From: CAYJGJ01 sp964367585
GTDB taxonomy: Bacteria > Bacillota > Clostridia > Peptostreptococcales > Anaerovoracaceae
Length of the DNA: 64,000 bases
Assembly (NCBI GenBank): GCA_964367585.1
Contig: CAYIYH010000003.1
Location: 94,858-158,857, forward strand
Direction of reading: 5' to 3'
The translations under genes and the position numbers were made by a program. Shown one piece after another: positions 1 to 9,144 of the stretch. Every line of letters begins with the position of its first letter. The stretch's first letter is position 1. The notes beneath the pieces were generated by a model. It searched no databases, was not told the DNA's origin, and saw only the letters and a list, made by a program, of their open reading frames with translations.

Positions 1-84
1 TTTTAAAATAGATTCATCATTTTTGCTTGGAAATTGCGCAAAATTTGGGATATCTTTCTTCGAGACCATTATATTTTTTTTCAT
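1..84 (-). CDS. 5' end of an unidentified gene, cut by the window edge
   Basis: An ATG at 82-84 is preceded by GGAGG at a good distance and opens a frame that stays open for 28 codons to the window edge. The peptide begins MKKNIMVSKKDIPNFAQFP and is too short to assign. It lies 15 bases after the stop of the HMG-CoA-lyase-like gene on the same strand, so it is probably the third gene of the sigma-54-controlled operon and may act on the same substrate. Confidence 0.6.
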   Translation of the reverse strand, partial: MKKNIMVSKKDIPNFAQFPSKNDESILK

Positions 85-99
85 TTTTCCTCCAAAATT

Positions 100-990
100 T
101 TAGTCACACACATTAATATTTATATTATGTCCACTATAAACGCCTTCAATCATTGACTTTTCGTATTTTGCCGCGTTCAACAACTTCTCATAATCTATAC
201 CTGTATCATATCCCATGTTATTTAGCATGAACACCAAATCTTCCGTGGAAGTATTTCCTGAAGCCCCTTTAGCAAAGGGACATCCACCCAAGCCACCTAG
301 GGAAACTTGAACATCTGTAATTCCGCATTCGATAGCCGCGAGCGTATTTAGCATCCCCATATTCCTTGTATCGTGGATATGCACCTGAATACAGCAATCA
401 GGAAACTCTTGTATTGCTTTTTTTACGAATTCACGTATTATATCCGGCGTCGCAATCCCTATTGTGTCGGCTAATATAAAATTTCTTATCCCAAAGGCAT
501 AACCTTTTTTCATGAAATCAATTAACTCGTGGACTTGTGGGAGACCCTCAATGGGGCACCCAAACGCAGTTGCTATTCCCATCCATATTTTTAATTCCGG
601 GATTTCTTCCATAATATTTTTCATGTCCTCAAATGACTGCTCATGTGTTCTATTTATGTTTGCCATATTATGACTTTTGCTTAGAGAAATAACATATGCC
701 ACTTCTTTTATTCCCAAAGAAATCGCCTTTTTTGCTCCAAACAAATTAGGAACTAATGCACTGAATACAACATCCTTGTATCTTTTTAAACATTCTTCAA
801 CTATCTCTTGTGCATCTTTTAATTGTGGAATTGCTTTTGGACTTACAAATGAAGTAACTTCCATGTGCTTTACACCGGATTGCAAAATTTGATCGATAAT
901 TTCCAATTTTGTTTTTGCAGGTATGTATTCTTTTAAATTTTGAAACCCATCTCTTGGGCCTACTTCGATTATATTAATTTTCTTATTCAC
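100..990 (-). CDS. HMG-CoA lyase-like enzyme (DRE-TIM metallolyase)
   Basis: The 296-residue protein has the N-terminal EVGPRDGFQN motif of hydroxymethylglutaryl-CoA lyases, with the metal-binding Asp, and the C-terminal signature GGLGGCPFAKGASGN, with the mobile-loop cysteine and the following Asn. The metal-binding His pair is seen in QVHIHDTRNMG. The family cleaves 3-hydroxy-3-methylglutaryl-CoA to acetyl-CoA and acetoacetate; relatives cleave other branched hydroxyacyl-CoAs. The start is GTG with GGGG upstream. It follows the CoA-transferase gene by 18 bases, so the pair probably activates a branched organic acid to its CoA ester and then cleaves it. The substrate (HMG, citramalate or similar) cannot be read from the sequence. 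Confidence 0.85.
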   Translation of the reverse strand: MNKKINIIEVGPRDGFQNLKEYIPAKTKLEIIDQILQSGVKHMEVTSFVSPKAIPQLKDAQEIVEECLKRYKDVVFSALVPNLFGAKKAISLGIKEVAYVISLSKSHNMANINRTHEQSFEDMKNIMEEIPELKIWMGIATAFGCPIEGLPQVHELIDFMKKGYAFGIRNFILADTIGIATPDIIREFVKKAIQEFPDCCIQVHIHDTRNMGMLNTLAAIECGITDVQVSLGGLGGCPFAKGASGNTSTEDLVFMLNNMGYDTGIDYEKLLNAAKYEKSMIEGVYSGHNININVCD

Positions 991-1008
991 ACTTATACCC
1001 CATGTAGA

Positions 1009-2211
1009 CTAAATGATACCTTTAAGCTTTAGCTCTTCAATTTTCTTTGAGTCAAAGCCCAAATATTCATTATAAATTTCTTCATTATGTTGACCTAACA
1101 GAGGGGATGGCATTCTTATCTCGGCTTTTTTATCACTAAATTTAATATGATCACCTGTGATAGTTGTTTTTCCCGCAACAGGATGATCTACTTCAACAAA
1201 CATTTCTCTTGCCTTAGCGATATGAGGATCTGTGACAACTTTATCAATTGTATAAATCGGAGCCGAAGGCACTCCAACTTCTAATAATATTTCTACTATT
1301 TGCTCTACATCATATTTTAATGACCAACTTTCAATAATAGTCTTTAATTCTTCATGATGTTTTAGTCTGCTTGGATTATCAGCAAATTTCTCTTCTTCCA
1401 GTACTTCCGGAAATCCGGCTACTTTTGCGAAAACTTCGAATAATTTGTCATTTCCGGCTGCAATCACAACCGTTCCATCTTTAGCTCTAAAGGTATCGTA
1501 AGGATAAGATGATGCATATCTATTTCCGTTTCTTTGTGGTATTTTTCCTTCCGTGAGGTATATTTGTGTGATTATCTCTAAAGATGAAACTACCGAATCA
1601 ACTAATGAAACATCTATTTTCTGTCCTTCTCCCGTTTTTATTTTATTAACCACAGCAGCCAAAACACCAATTGTCATGCTTAAACCACCTAAAACATCTC
1701 CCATAGCAGTGCCTGTACGAGTCGGTTCTCCTCCAGGCCATCCAGTGGTACTCATTAACCCTCCCATAGCCTGTGCAATAATGTCATATCCCGGTCTCTC
1801 GCTATACGGCCCATAATGACCAAAACCCGAGACGCACCCATATACTATTCCAGGATTTACTTTCTTCAATTCTTCATATCCAATACCTAACCTATCCATA
1901 ACACCTGGCCTATAGTTTTCTAATACTACATCAGCTTGTTTTACCATCTCCAGAAACATACTCTTACCTTTTTCAGATTTTAAGTTTAATGTAATACCTT
2001 TTTTGTTTCTGTTAATATTCATATAGTAAGCGCTTTCACCATTTACAAAAGGTGCGAATGCTCTTGTATCGTCGCCTTTTTCTGGGATTTCTATTTTAAT
2101 AACATTCGCACCCATGTCCGCCAAAAGCATCCCACTATAGGGCCCTGCCAAAACTCTTGTTAAATCTAAAACTGTAATCCCATCTAAAATTCCCTTATTC
2201 ACCTTAATCAC
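1009..2211 (-). CDS. CaiB/BaiF family (class III) CoA-transferase
   Basis: This is a class III acyl-CoA transferase. It carries the family features VLDLTRVLAGPYSGMLLADMGANVIKIE at the N-terminus, then NRNKKGITLNLK and ENYRPGVMDRLGIGY, and GYDIIAQAMGG holding the catalytic Asp that forms the acyl-enzyme anhydride. The open frame runs up to 2235, but GGAAGGA stands just ahead of a GTG at 2209-2211 and a second in-frame GTG lies at 2200-2202, so 2211 is the preferred start. The length of about 400 residues is normal. It is the first gene after a sigma-54 promoter at 2280-2297 and lies directly before the HMG-CoA-lyase-like gene. It probably transfers CoA to the acid that the lyase then splits. 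Confidence 0.88.
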   Translation of the reverse strand: MIKVNKGILDGITVLDLTRVLAGPYSGMLLADMGANVIKIEIPEKGDDTRAFAPFVNGESAYYMNINRNKKGITLNLKSEKGKSMFLEMVKQADVVLENYRPGVMDRLGIGYEELKKVNPGIVYGCVSGFGHYGPYSERPGYDIIAQAMGGLMSTTGWPGGEPTRTGTAMGDVLGGLSMTIGVLAAVVNKIKTGEGQKIDVSLVDSVVSSLEIITQIYLTEGKIPQRNGNRYASSYPYDTFRAKDGTVVIAAGNDKLFEVFAKVAGFPEVLEEEKFADNPSRLKHHEELKTIIESWSLKYDVEQIVEILLEVGVPSAPIYTIDKVVTDPHIAKAREMFVEVDHPVAGKTTITGDHIKFSDKKAEIRMPSPLLGQHNEEIYNEYLGFDSKKIEELKLKGII

Positions 2212-2279
2212 ATTTTCCTTCCGTTGATATATCAAAGTACAAAAGCTACCGATCTTTTCTTTGTTATAATCAATGAAAT

Positions 2280-2297
2280 AGCAAACATCGTGCCAAA
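2280..2297 (-). promoter_or_regulatory. Sigma-54 (RpoN) -24/-12 promoter
   Basis: On the minus strand the sequence reads TGGCAC-GATGT-TTGCT, which matches the sigma-54 consensus TGGCAC-N5-TTGC(A/T) at every conserved position. TGGCAC is at 2290-2295 and TTGC at 2281-2284. Transcription would start near 2269, about 60 bases before the CoA-transferase start. A sigma-54 activator is encoded immediately upstream. Confidence 0.9.
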
Positions 2298-2393
2298 GCA
2301 GAAAAATATATAAAAATGATACTTTTTACACTAAAAGACTTGAAATGTACACTTCCGGAGGTATTTTGTCTATTTATGGAAAAAATGACCATT

Positions 2394-2437
2394 GCAACAT
2401 GTTGCTACTTTATGCAACATAGTAACATTATGTTGCA
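2394..2437. promoter_or_regulatory. Tandem palindromic upstream activator sites
   Basis: Two related palindromes lie about 130 and 155 bases upstream of the predicted sigma-54 start. The first, GCAACATGTTGC at 2394-2405, is perfect. The second has 9-base arms, TGCAACATA at 2413-2421 and TATGTTGCA at 2429-2437, separated by 7 bases. Both contain GCAACA/TGTTGC half-sites. Position and symmetry fit binding of the neighbouring enhancer-binding protein. The binding itself is inferred. Confidence 0.75.
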
Positions 2438-2503
2438 GCGCAAGACGCTACATCCTTATGCAAACATTTTTTTATAAACTTCATGATTTCACACATAGCA
2501 ATA

Positions 2504-2543
2504 TAAAAAAGGAGATATTCGCCAAAATGCCGATATCTCCCTT
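2504..2543 (-). terminator. Rho-independent terminator after the sigma-54 activator gene
   Basis: Minus-strand RNA would form a GGAGATAT/ATATCTCC stem with a further partly paired loop, followed by six U. It lies 30-70 bases after the activator stop codon and separates it from the promoter of the CoA-transferase operon. Confidence 0.8.
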
Positions 2544-2575
2544 TAAGGTTCTAGATTAATATGTGTAAACACAAC

Positions 2576-4561
2576 TTATATTTTTATATTATATTTATTC
2601 ATTTTTCTCCAAAGAGTTTGCCTACTCATGGATAATATTCTCGCAGTCTTAATGACTGAAAAATTATTTTCAGTTAAAGCTTCTATTATTGCTATTCTTT
2701 CTAAGTTACCATCTTCATATGTGTACTTCTGCGCTATCGAGCACCTATTCTCCATACTCGACATATCAATATTATTGGAATTATCTTCACTAATATTAGT
2801 TAGCAAGCTTTTTCCAATTAAAGAGCTGTTTAACACATCATAACCATTTTTCATCAGTATGAAGAATCTTTCTACGAAATTCTGCAACTCTCTAACATTG
2901 CCGTACCATTTATAGTTTTTAATTACATCCATATATATAACAGTCTCGAAATCATTCGTGAAATCGATTGATAAATCTTTCGAATATTCTTTCAAAAACT
3001 TATGGCCCAAAAAGGCAATATCCCCCTCTCTGTTTCTCAAAGGTGGGATTTTCACATCTAGAACACTTAATCTAAAATATAAATCTCTCCTAAATTCGTT
3101 ATTTTTAACCTCTTCTTCCAAATCTTTGTTAGTAGCAGTAATAACTCTAATATCTACCGGAATTACTTCACTACTCCCTATTCTCCTCACTTCTTTTTCT
3201 TGAAGCACTCGCAGCAGATTAACTTGAGTCTCTCTTGAAATTTCGCCTATTTCATCTAAAAATATTGTCCCACCATGTGCCATTTCAAAAAAACCCGGCT
3301 TTCCCTCTTTGTTTGCACCTGTAAAAGAACCTTCTTCATATCCAAACAACTCACTTTCCAATAGCCCTTTAGCTATTGCAGCGCAATTAACTGCCACAAA
3401 AGGTCCATTCCTTCTCTCACTTGCATTATGGATACTTTGAGCAAACAACTCTTTCCCAGTGCCAGTCTCTCCTCTGATAATTACTGCAGCATTTTCCTTT
3501 GCATAACTTTTGGCAATACTGATCGCTGACAATATTTCCGCAGATTGCCCTAGTATATCCTCAAACTTGTATTTTGCAATCAACCCTTTTTTTGCTAATT
3601 TCATTCTTATTTTTTTTTCATTATTTTGTATAGTATTTATGTCCTGAAAAGTCGCAACTATACCCTTTATATCCCTGTTCACCATTATTGGTATTATATT
3701 TGTTATTAATAAGGTGTTGTTTATGTTTATTAGCTTGTTTAATTTTGGAACTTCACTCTCAAGCACTTCTTTTATTTCTTCTTGCAAAATAGGCACTGAT
3801 AATGACATATCAAAATGATCATCCGCATGTTTGCCTATCATTTTACTAGCATTATTATTAATTGTTAATATATTACAGTTCTGATCTGTTACGATAATTG
3901 AATCATGACTATAATTCAAAATTGCCATATATTTTTCTAATTGAGTTTTTAGTTCAATCTGCCTTATCTCTTCTTCTTTATGAATTTTTAACATTTTCTT
4001 TGCTACATTTATAGCACTTATAATGGCATCGTCAGAACTTTCTACGATAACATGCTCAAGACCAAGCTCTTTAGCATATTTTTCTGTAACACTACCACCA
4101 ACAGCCATTTTTGCACCATCTTTTATGGCTTCTCGAACACAAATTTCACAATCTTTATTGTTCTTATAATAATATGGCCTAATATTGACATCTAATATTT
4201 TACAAATAGCCTTTATATCCAAACTCACTTCTTGATAAGTAAAAAGAGCAACTAATCCTTCACAATCTTTAGTTGCTTCAAATATCCTAATATAATCCTC
4301 AGTGCTTGTTTCCACATTTACGACATTAGCTTTGTATTTACTACTTAAGTAACTTGCAACACCTTTTCGACTAATAAAGATCTTCGCACCTGAACTAATA
4401 AGTTCGCGATACAGACCGTCAACTTCATCAACTGTACTTAAATATACCCCTATATTATGTTCATTATTTTCACTAATAATTTTTTCCGCATTCTCCACAA
4501 GGTATTTTGATGGTGCAATGAAGCAGATTTCATTCGCCTTTATTTTATGATTTAAATTCAT
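2576..4561 (-). CDS. Sigma-54-dependent activator with PrpR N-terminal sensor domain
   Basis: The 661-residue protein has a PrpR_N-type sensor (about 1-195; this domain binds organic-acid metabolites in propionate regulators), a PAS domain (about 205-315), an AAA+ sigma-54 interaction domain (about 335-560) and a C-terminal Fis-type helix-turn-helix (NNFSVIKTARILSMSRQTLW). Walker A GETGTGKE is at about 364-371 and Walker B TIFLDE at about 432-437. The sigma-54 contact loop reads GSFTGA (411-416) instead of GAFTGA, a change seen in active members. The next promoter downstream is a sigma-54 promoter with two palindromes, so this protein very likely controls the CoA-transferase / lyase operon in response to its substrate or a product. 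The ATG has AAGGG upstream. Confidence 0.92.
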   Translation of the reverse strand: MNLNHKIKANEICFIAPSKYLVENAEKIISENNEHNIGVYLSTVDEVDGLYRELISSGAKIFISRKGVASYLSSKYKANVVNVETSTEDYIRIFEATKDCEGLVALFTYQEVSLDIKAICKILDVNIRPYYYKNNKDCEICVREAIKDGAKMAVGGSVTEKYAKELGLEHVIVESSDDAIISAINVAKKMLKIHKEEEIRQIELKTQLEKYMAILNYSHDSIIVTDQNCNILTINNNASKMIGKHADDHFDMSLSVPILQEEIKEVLESEVPKLNKLININNTLLITNIIPIMVNRDIKGIVATFQDINTIQNNEKKIRMKLAKKGLIAKYKFEDILGQSAEILSAISIAKSYAKENAAVIIRGETGTGKELFAQSIHNASERRNGPFVAVNCAAIAKGLLESELFGYEEGSFTGANKEGKPGFFEMAHGGTIFLDEIGEISRETQVNLLRVLQEKEVRRIGSSEVIPVDIRVITATNKDLEEEVKNNEFRRDLYFRLSVLDVKIPPLRNREGDIAFLGHKFLKEYSKDLSIDFTNDFETVIYMDVIKNYKWYGNVRELQNFVERFFILMKNGYDVLNSSLIGKSLLTNISEDNSNNIDMSSMENRCSIAQKYTYEDGNLERIAIIEALTENNFSVIKTARILSMSRQTLWRKMNKYNIKI

Positions 4562-4642
4562 TTTTATTTACCCTTTACCATTACTATCACCACAAAACAA
4601 AAAAATTTGGAACTGTCTTATTATTTCACTTTATATATTTGA

Positions 4643-5884
4643 CTACTTAATGTATTTAATAATAAACTTCGTATATTCATTTTCAACGGATTTAACTTCT
4701 ATCATGCCGCCATCTTTTTCAATTATTGTTTTAGCAAGATTTAGCCCGATGCCGAATCCTTTTGAATTATTGGTTTTATGGTATCGCTCGAACACTTTAC
4801 TGATGTCCTCTTTTTTTATTCCAATTCCTTCATCTTGTACGGTTATCATCGTATAGAAGTTATTGTCTGAAATATTAATAGCTATTATACCATTTTCTTT
4901 GCTATACTCTACACAATTTTTTATTATATTGGTCAATGCTTCTTCTTGCCATTTGGGGTCCACATTGATACTTATAGTATTCATCGGGGTTACCTTAGCG
5001 CCAGATGGTATAGATGCAGTGATCGATGGGATTACTGTACCGCCTGATGGGTTAATCTCAATATTTATATTTTTATCTCGACACAGCTCTTCAAGCGAGT
5101 TTTTTGCGTTATCAAGAAGCATTGATACTTTGACATTTTCTCGATTAAACTCAATTACACTGGCATCCAGTCTAGATAGTTTCAGCATCACTTGGATTAA
5201 ATCACTAATCTTCTCGATTTTCGTCTCTATTTTCCTTAAATAATCTTCTTTCCTGCTTGTGGGCATCTCCTCATCATCTATCAGACTTTCTAGCATTAAA
5301 CTAACAGATGTAAGAGGAGTATTAAGTTGGTGTGATATATCGGTGATATTGTCTTTTAGCACAAGTTTTTCCTTCTTAGCTCCTTCCGACTGCTCTTTTA
5401 ACACGACCATCGTTTGATAGATTGAATTTCTCAGTTTGGACAATTCGCTCTCATCATATTTCTCTATATCAATGTCGTAAATTCCTTTATTTATTCGATC
5501 CAAATATTCAATGAGTTTCTTAATTTCTGCTTGTCTCTTTTTGTTTTTTTTCAATATAAAAGCGAAAATCACAATGCTGATTAAGATCAAAATGGCGACA
5601 TTGATACCAACATTTGCTGCGACACGGGATTCGATATCTCCGACTAAATATAAATCACTTTCGGCGTAACCATATTCATGCAAAACATTGTTCTCGGTAT
5701 GCTCGGGATTTTTCAGTATGCGAGCTATATCTCGCGAATCTATTTCCGGATTTTCTTCGACTATCTGGTTAGCGATATCTATTACTTTCCTATTATAATA
5801 ATCATTATAAATCAAATAGTTTACGAACGTAACCAGTATCACGACTGTGATCAATATGGCTATTATTATACTATTCTTTTTCAA
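4643..5884 (-). CDS. Membrane sensor histidine kinase
   Basis: The 413-residue kinase has two membrane segments (about 5-26 and 91-111) around a short external loop, a dimerisation/phosphoacceptor helix with His185 in SHQLNTPLTS, and an ATPase domain with an N box (NIIKNCVEYSKENG), DEGIGI and GFGIGL. Its start is TTG at 5882-5884, inside the end of the response-regulator gene, a 14-base overlap that suggests translational coupling. An extra segment, PSGGTVIPSITASI followed by PSGAKVTP, sits at the start of the ATPase domain and looks like an internal duplication. With the regulator and the ABC exporter upstream it resembles antimicrobial-peptide sensing modules. The ligand is unknown. Confidence 0.9.
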   Translation of the reverse strand: MKKNSIIIAILITVVILVTFVNYLIYNDYYNRKVIDIANQIVEENPEIDSRDIARILKNPEHTENNVLHEYGYAESDLYLVGDIESRVAANVGINVAILILISIVIFAFILKKNKKRQAEIKKLIEYLDRINKGIYDIDIEKYDESELSKLRNSIYQTMVVLKEQSEGAKKEKLVLKDNITDISHQLNTPLTSVSLMLESLIDDEEMPTSRKEDYLRKIETKIEKISDLIQVMLKLSRLDASVIEFNRENVKVSMLLDNAKNSLEELCRDKNINIEINPSGGTVIPSITASIPSGAKVTPMNTISINVDPKWQEEALTNIIKNCVEYSKENGIIAINISDNNFYTMITVQDEGIGIKKEDISKVFERYHKTNNSKGFGIGLNLAKTIIEKDGGMIEVKSVENEYTKFIIKYIK

Positions 5885-6503
5885 CTATATACCCTACACC
5901 TTTTATCGTTTTTATATATTCTTTTCCCAATTTGTCTCTAACTCTTTTAATATAAACACTTACTGTATTTTCTTCTACAAAATTACCGGTGTTGTCGTAA
6001 ATCAGAGAATCTATTTTACCCCTTGTAACTTTCTTTCCTATATTCTTGAATAATAATTCTATTATCTTATAGTCTATAGGAGTTACTGCTATCTCTTCTC
6101 CTTGAACAAATACTTTACTTGAATATGTATCGACTATCATATCTTTGTAATGAATAGTTGCCGTTACATTCCGACTAAGAACTTTTTCGATGCGAAGCAT
6201 GAGCTCTCTACTTTTAAAAGGCTTCGTAATATATTCCTCACCCTCCGATAGCCCCCTTATAATAGTGGCCTCATCGTCTCTTGCCGACAAGAAAATAATT
6301 GGATTATTAATTATGGCACTAAACTCTAAACTACTGCCGTCTCCAAGTGTAACATCTAAAATAGTTAAATCGTGACCTCGATTGATTTTTTGCAGTGCTT
6401 CTTGTATACTAAACGCAGCGTCTACCTGATACTCTTTTTGCAAAATATACGACAATGATTCGACTATCTCGACATCGTCTTCTACCAATAGAATTTTTTT
6501 CAT
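5871..6503 (-). CDS. OmpR/PhoB-family response regulator
   Basis: The protein has a receiver domain with acidic pocket EDD at 8-10, phosphoacceptor Asp50 in LTILDVTLGDG and the conserved Lys in YITKPF. A winged-helix DNA-binding domain follows (VTPIDYKIIELLFKN to VYIKRVRDKLGKEYIKTIKGVGYIV). The frame is open to 6551, but the ATG at 6501-6503 is preceded by GGTGAG and matches the usual MKKILLVEDD start. It is cotranscribed with the histidine kinase and probably regulates the ABC exporter genes just upstream on the same strand. Confidence 0.93.
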   Translation of the reverse strand: MKKILLVEDDVEIVESLSYILQKEYQVDAAFSIQEALQKINRGHDLTILDVTLGDGSSLEFSAIINNPIIFLSARDDEATIIRGLSEGEEYITKPFKSRELMLRIEKVLSRNVTATIHYKDMIVDTYSSKVFVQGEEIAVTPIDYKIIELLFKNIGKKVTRGKIDSLIYDNTGNFVEENTVSVYIKRVRDKLGKEYIKTIKGVGYIVEKE

Positions 6504-6532
6504 ACACTCACCCTTATATATTATACTACAAA

Positions 6533-6559
6533 AGGAGAGAACAATAAACACCCTCTCCT
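6533..6559 (-). terminator. Weak hairpin between the exporter genes and the two-component genes
   Basis: Minus-strand RNA has a 7-base stem, AGGAGAG with its complement, a loop of about 13 bases and then only four U. It could be a partial terminator that lowers expression of the regulator and kinase relative to the exporter. Confidence 0.45.
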
Positions 6560-6654
6560 CGTGAACTTTTCAAACTATCCTCGCAGAATTCTTCCGGCTA
6601 TTTCGCGTCTAATTCACTACTTTTCTAACTCTATTTTGAAAATCCCCCAAAATA

Positions 6655-9144
6655 TTAGATATTTTCATTTCTAATAGTCTCAATCATATTTTGTTTATTG
6701 ATCTTTGAAAGTGAATATCTCATTATCATATTAATTACCAAGAAAACGAATACGACTACGCTTGCGATTGCAATGTATGGTGGGGTAAAACTACCTAGCA
6801 CATCAGGATTCATCATATCGGAATTCTTTAGTGCCCAGTACATGATGTATGAAAAAACCATTCCAAATGCCAGTCCCCAAAACAACGACTTAGCACCGTA
6901 AAATATGCTCTCCACTCTTATCATGTGCTTAAATTCCTTACCTGTCATTCCTATTGAATTTAAAGTTGCAAACTCTCTTGCCCTTAGTTTCATGTTCGTA
7001 GTAATCGTATTAAATATATTAGTAAGTCCTATCAATGTAATTACTATTATGAAGCCATATAAAAATATAGCAATTAAGATTAGTAGATTATTTTGCATTT
7101 CTAAGTAGTCTTCAACGTTGAATATTGATAACGATACATCGTTTTCTTCTTCAAACTCATATATACGAGTTTGCAACTCACTTGTATTGTTGGAATTAAT
7201 ATATAGACTTTGATAATAACTATTAGCCTCTATCGACTTGAAAAGCTCTTCTTCAAGAACCAGTACCGAAACACCTATTTGAAAATTTTCTCCACCCATC
7301 GGAACTGTTTCAGATGTAACAAATTCTATATTAACCTTCTTACCGCTATCATCAACAAGCTCTACGCTTTCGATACTTTCATCGACAATATTTTGCCATC
7401 TATACCCACCATCGGATTCATTTATTTGAATTGAATTATTTACCAATATTCCCTTATTTTCAACATCTGAGAGTTCAAGATTGGCATCTAGTACAAACTT
7501 CTCATATGCATCTTGGTTTAAACTAATTATTCTCAAATACTCGGATTGACTCATCAAATCAGTGAATCTCTCATCAAAGTTACTTGGGGCAATTTTTATT
7601 TGCTTTTCATTGTGCAATGAAAATGAATCTACGCCTTGCATATTTGATATATCTTCATAGATTTTTTTCACTTCTTCTTGAGTCTCATATCCGGAATTAT
7701 TTGATATTGCCAAACTAAAACTTGCATCCTTAAAAATATCGCCTACGGTAGCAAATCCTAATTCCATATAATATGATAAGGCAACAAATGTCATAATACT
7801 CACTGCGAGAGAAACAATAGTTGTACGATATTTGGACTTATTTCTCCGCATACTTTTGTATGCAATTACGCCTCCGGTTTTAAAGAGAGCTTTGATTATC
7901 TTTGGCACCTTAGCTTTCTTACTGTTGAATTTCAACTCATTTTGATTCTTTATTGCCTCTATCTCCGTGATTTTGCCCGCTTTTTTTGCACTATGTATTG
8001 CAGATAGGTAAATTGTAACGCTAGACAAAACTACTCCAACTGCAAGCGGTTCCCATGTAAATTTATACGCAAATGCAAATGTTGATTGCAAGCTTGGCAT
8101 AAAATAGTTTACAACTATCACCAATATATATGTCGCGATGTTTCCGGCGATCAATCCAAGTGGAATTCCTATAATCCCCAGGTACCACCCCTCTTTTAAA
8201 ACACTCCTTTTAATCTGCTTAGGCGTTGCCCCGACACTAGACAACATTCCATAGAGCCTTGTTTTTTCAGATACGGAAATTGCAAATGAATTCCTGATGC
8301 AAAAGACGGAAGTTATAATTATAATTATGGACACTATTGCAGCCACCGTATATATGACTTCTCTTGTCGAATCATCCACCATATATCCCGCCCATCTCAA
8401 ATACTCAGAGTTATAGCTAAACATATATTTTCCAGGTTCCATGTCGCTAGAAGTTCCATTAATCCCTGCGGTTATCTCATTATAATTTTCCGGATTATGA
8501 TATAGAAGATGAATATGAGCAGTTCCGTCAATATTTTCGTCGTAAGTGTAGAAATTGTTTTCGTAATGCGTCGATAAATATGAGTAGTAATTAGCGAATC
8601 CTACAACCTTATATTTTTTGTTTTCAATAACCTGAAACTCTTCGTTGCTGATGTCTTCGCTGTATTCCGTAACAATCTGCCCATTGTTCATCCGCTCTCC
8701 AATTGGGAAATTTATCTCATCGCCAATATCGATATTATTCTGTGCCGCAAAATAGACATCCACTACAATCTCTGTATTATCTTTTGGAACGCTTCCCTCT
8801 TCTAGTTGTTTTTCTAAGTCTCCAAGACCTTTCGCATCGACACCATTTACGCCAATATATCTATCTTCCCAAAATGCAACATTCGTATCAGTCAAGTAAT
8901 ATGATGCTACTTCTTTGTGTTCAATTATGTCTTTAATTTCTTCATTTGGTACGTCATAAAACGTCACATGTCTATTGCCGTCTGAATCTAACGAAGCTTG
9001 CATTATCGAACTTTGTGCAGATACTACTAGTCCATATACAGCAGTTATCAAAGCGCAAGATAACACGATTCCAACAATGGTAACTGCTGTTCTTTGTTTG
9101 TTTTTGCTCATATTTTTTTTTGTAAGTTTATTCAACACTTCCAT
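6655..9144 (-). CDS. ABC transporter permease with two FtsX/MacB-type domains
   Basis: The 829-residue membrane protein has an N-terminal membrane anchor (LTKKNMSKNKQRTAVTIVGIVLSCALITAVYGL), a large external domain, then FtsX-type bundles at about 270-385 and again at about 690-815, with a second anchor at about 440-460. This duplicated layout is that of LolE/MacB-like and peptide-antibiotic transporters that work mechanically on substrates at the membrane surface. It overlaps the ATPase gene by 17 bases. Its partner two-component system lies downstream. Export of, or protection from, membrane-active peptides is likely but not proven. Confidence 0.88.
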   Translation of the reverse strand: MEVLNKLTKKNMSKNKQRTAVTIVGIVLSCALITAVYGLVVSAQSSIMQASLDSDGNRHVTFYDVPNEEIKDIIEHKEVASYYLTDTNVAFWEDRYIGVNGVDAKGLGDLEKQLEEGSVPKDNTEIVVDVYFAAQNNIDIGDEINFPIGERMNNGQIVTEYSEDISNEEFQVIENKKYKVVGFANYYSYLSTHYENNFYTYDENIDGTAHIHLLYHNPENYNEITAGINGTSSDMEPGKYMFSYNSEYLRWAGYMVDDSTREVIYTVAAIVSIIIIITSVFCIRNSFAISVSEKTRLYGMLSSVGATPKQIKRSVLKEGWYLGIIGIPLGLIAGNIATYILVIVVNYFMPSLQSTFAFAYKFTWEPLAVGVVLSSVTIYLSAIHSAKKAGKITEIEAIKNQNELKFNSKKAKVPKIIKALFKTGGVIAYKSMRRNKSKYRTTIVSLAVSIMTFVALSYYMELGFATVGDIFKDASFSLAISNNSGYETQEEVKKIYEDISNMQGVDSFSLHNEKQIKIAPSNFDERFTDLMSQSEYLRIISLNQDAYEKFVLDANLELSDVENKGILVNNSIQINESDGGYRWQNIVDESIESVELVDDSGKKVNIEFVTSETVPMGGENFQIGVSVLVLEEELFKSIEANSYYQSLYINSNNTSELQTRIYEFEEENDVSLSIFNVEDYLEMQNNLLILIAIFLYGFIIVITLIGLTNIFNTITTNMKLRAREFATLNSIGMTGKEFKHMIRVESIFYGAKSLFWGLAFGMVFSYIMYWALKNSDMMNPDVLGSFTPPYIAIASVVVFVFLVINMIMRYSLSKINKQNMIETIRNENI

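Noticed and set aside
2236..2575. Riboswitch or small RNA in the gap upstream of the CoA-transferase gene
   Set aside because: The gap is fully explained by the sigma-54 promoter, two palindromes and a terminator; no conserved riboswitch core was recognised.
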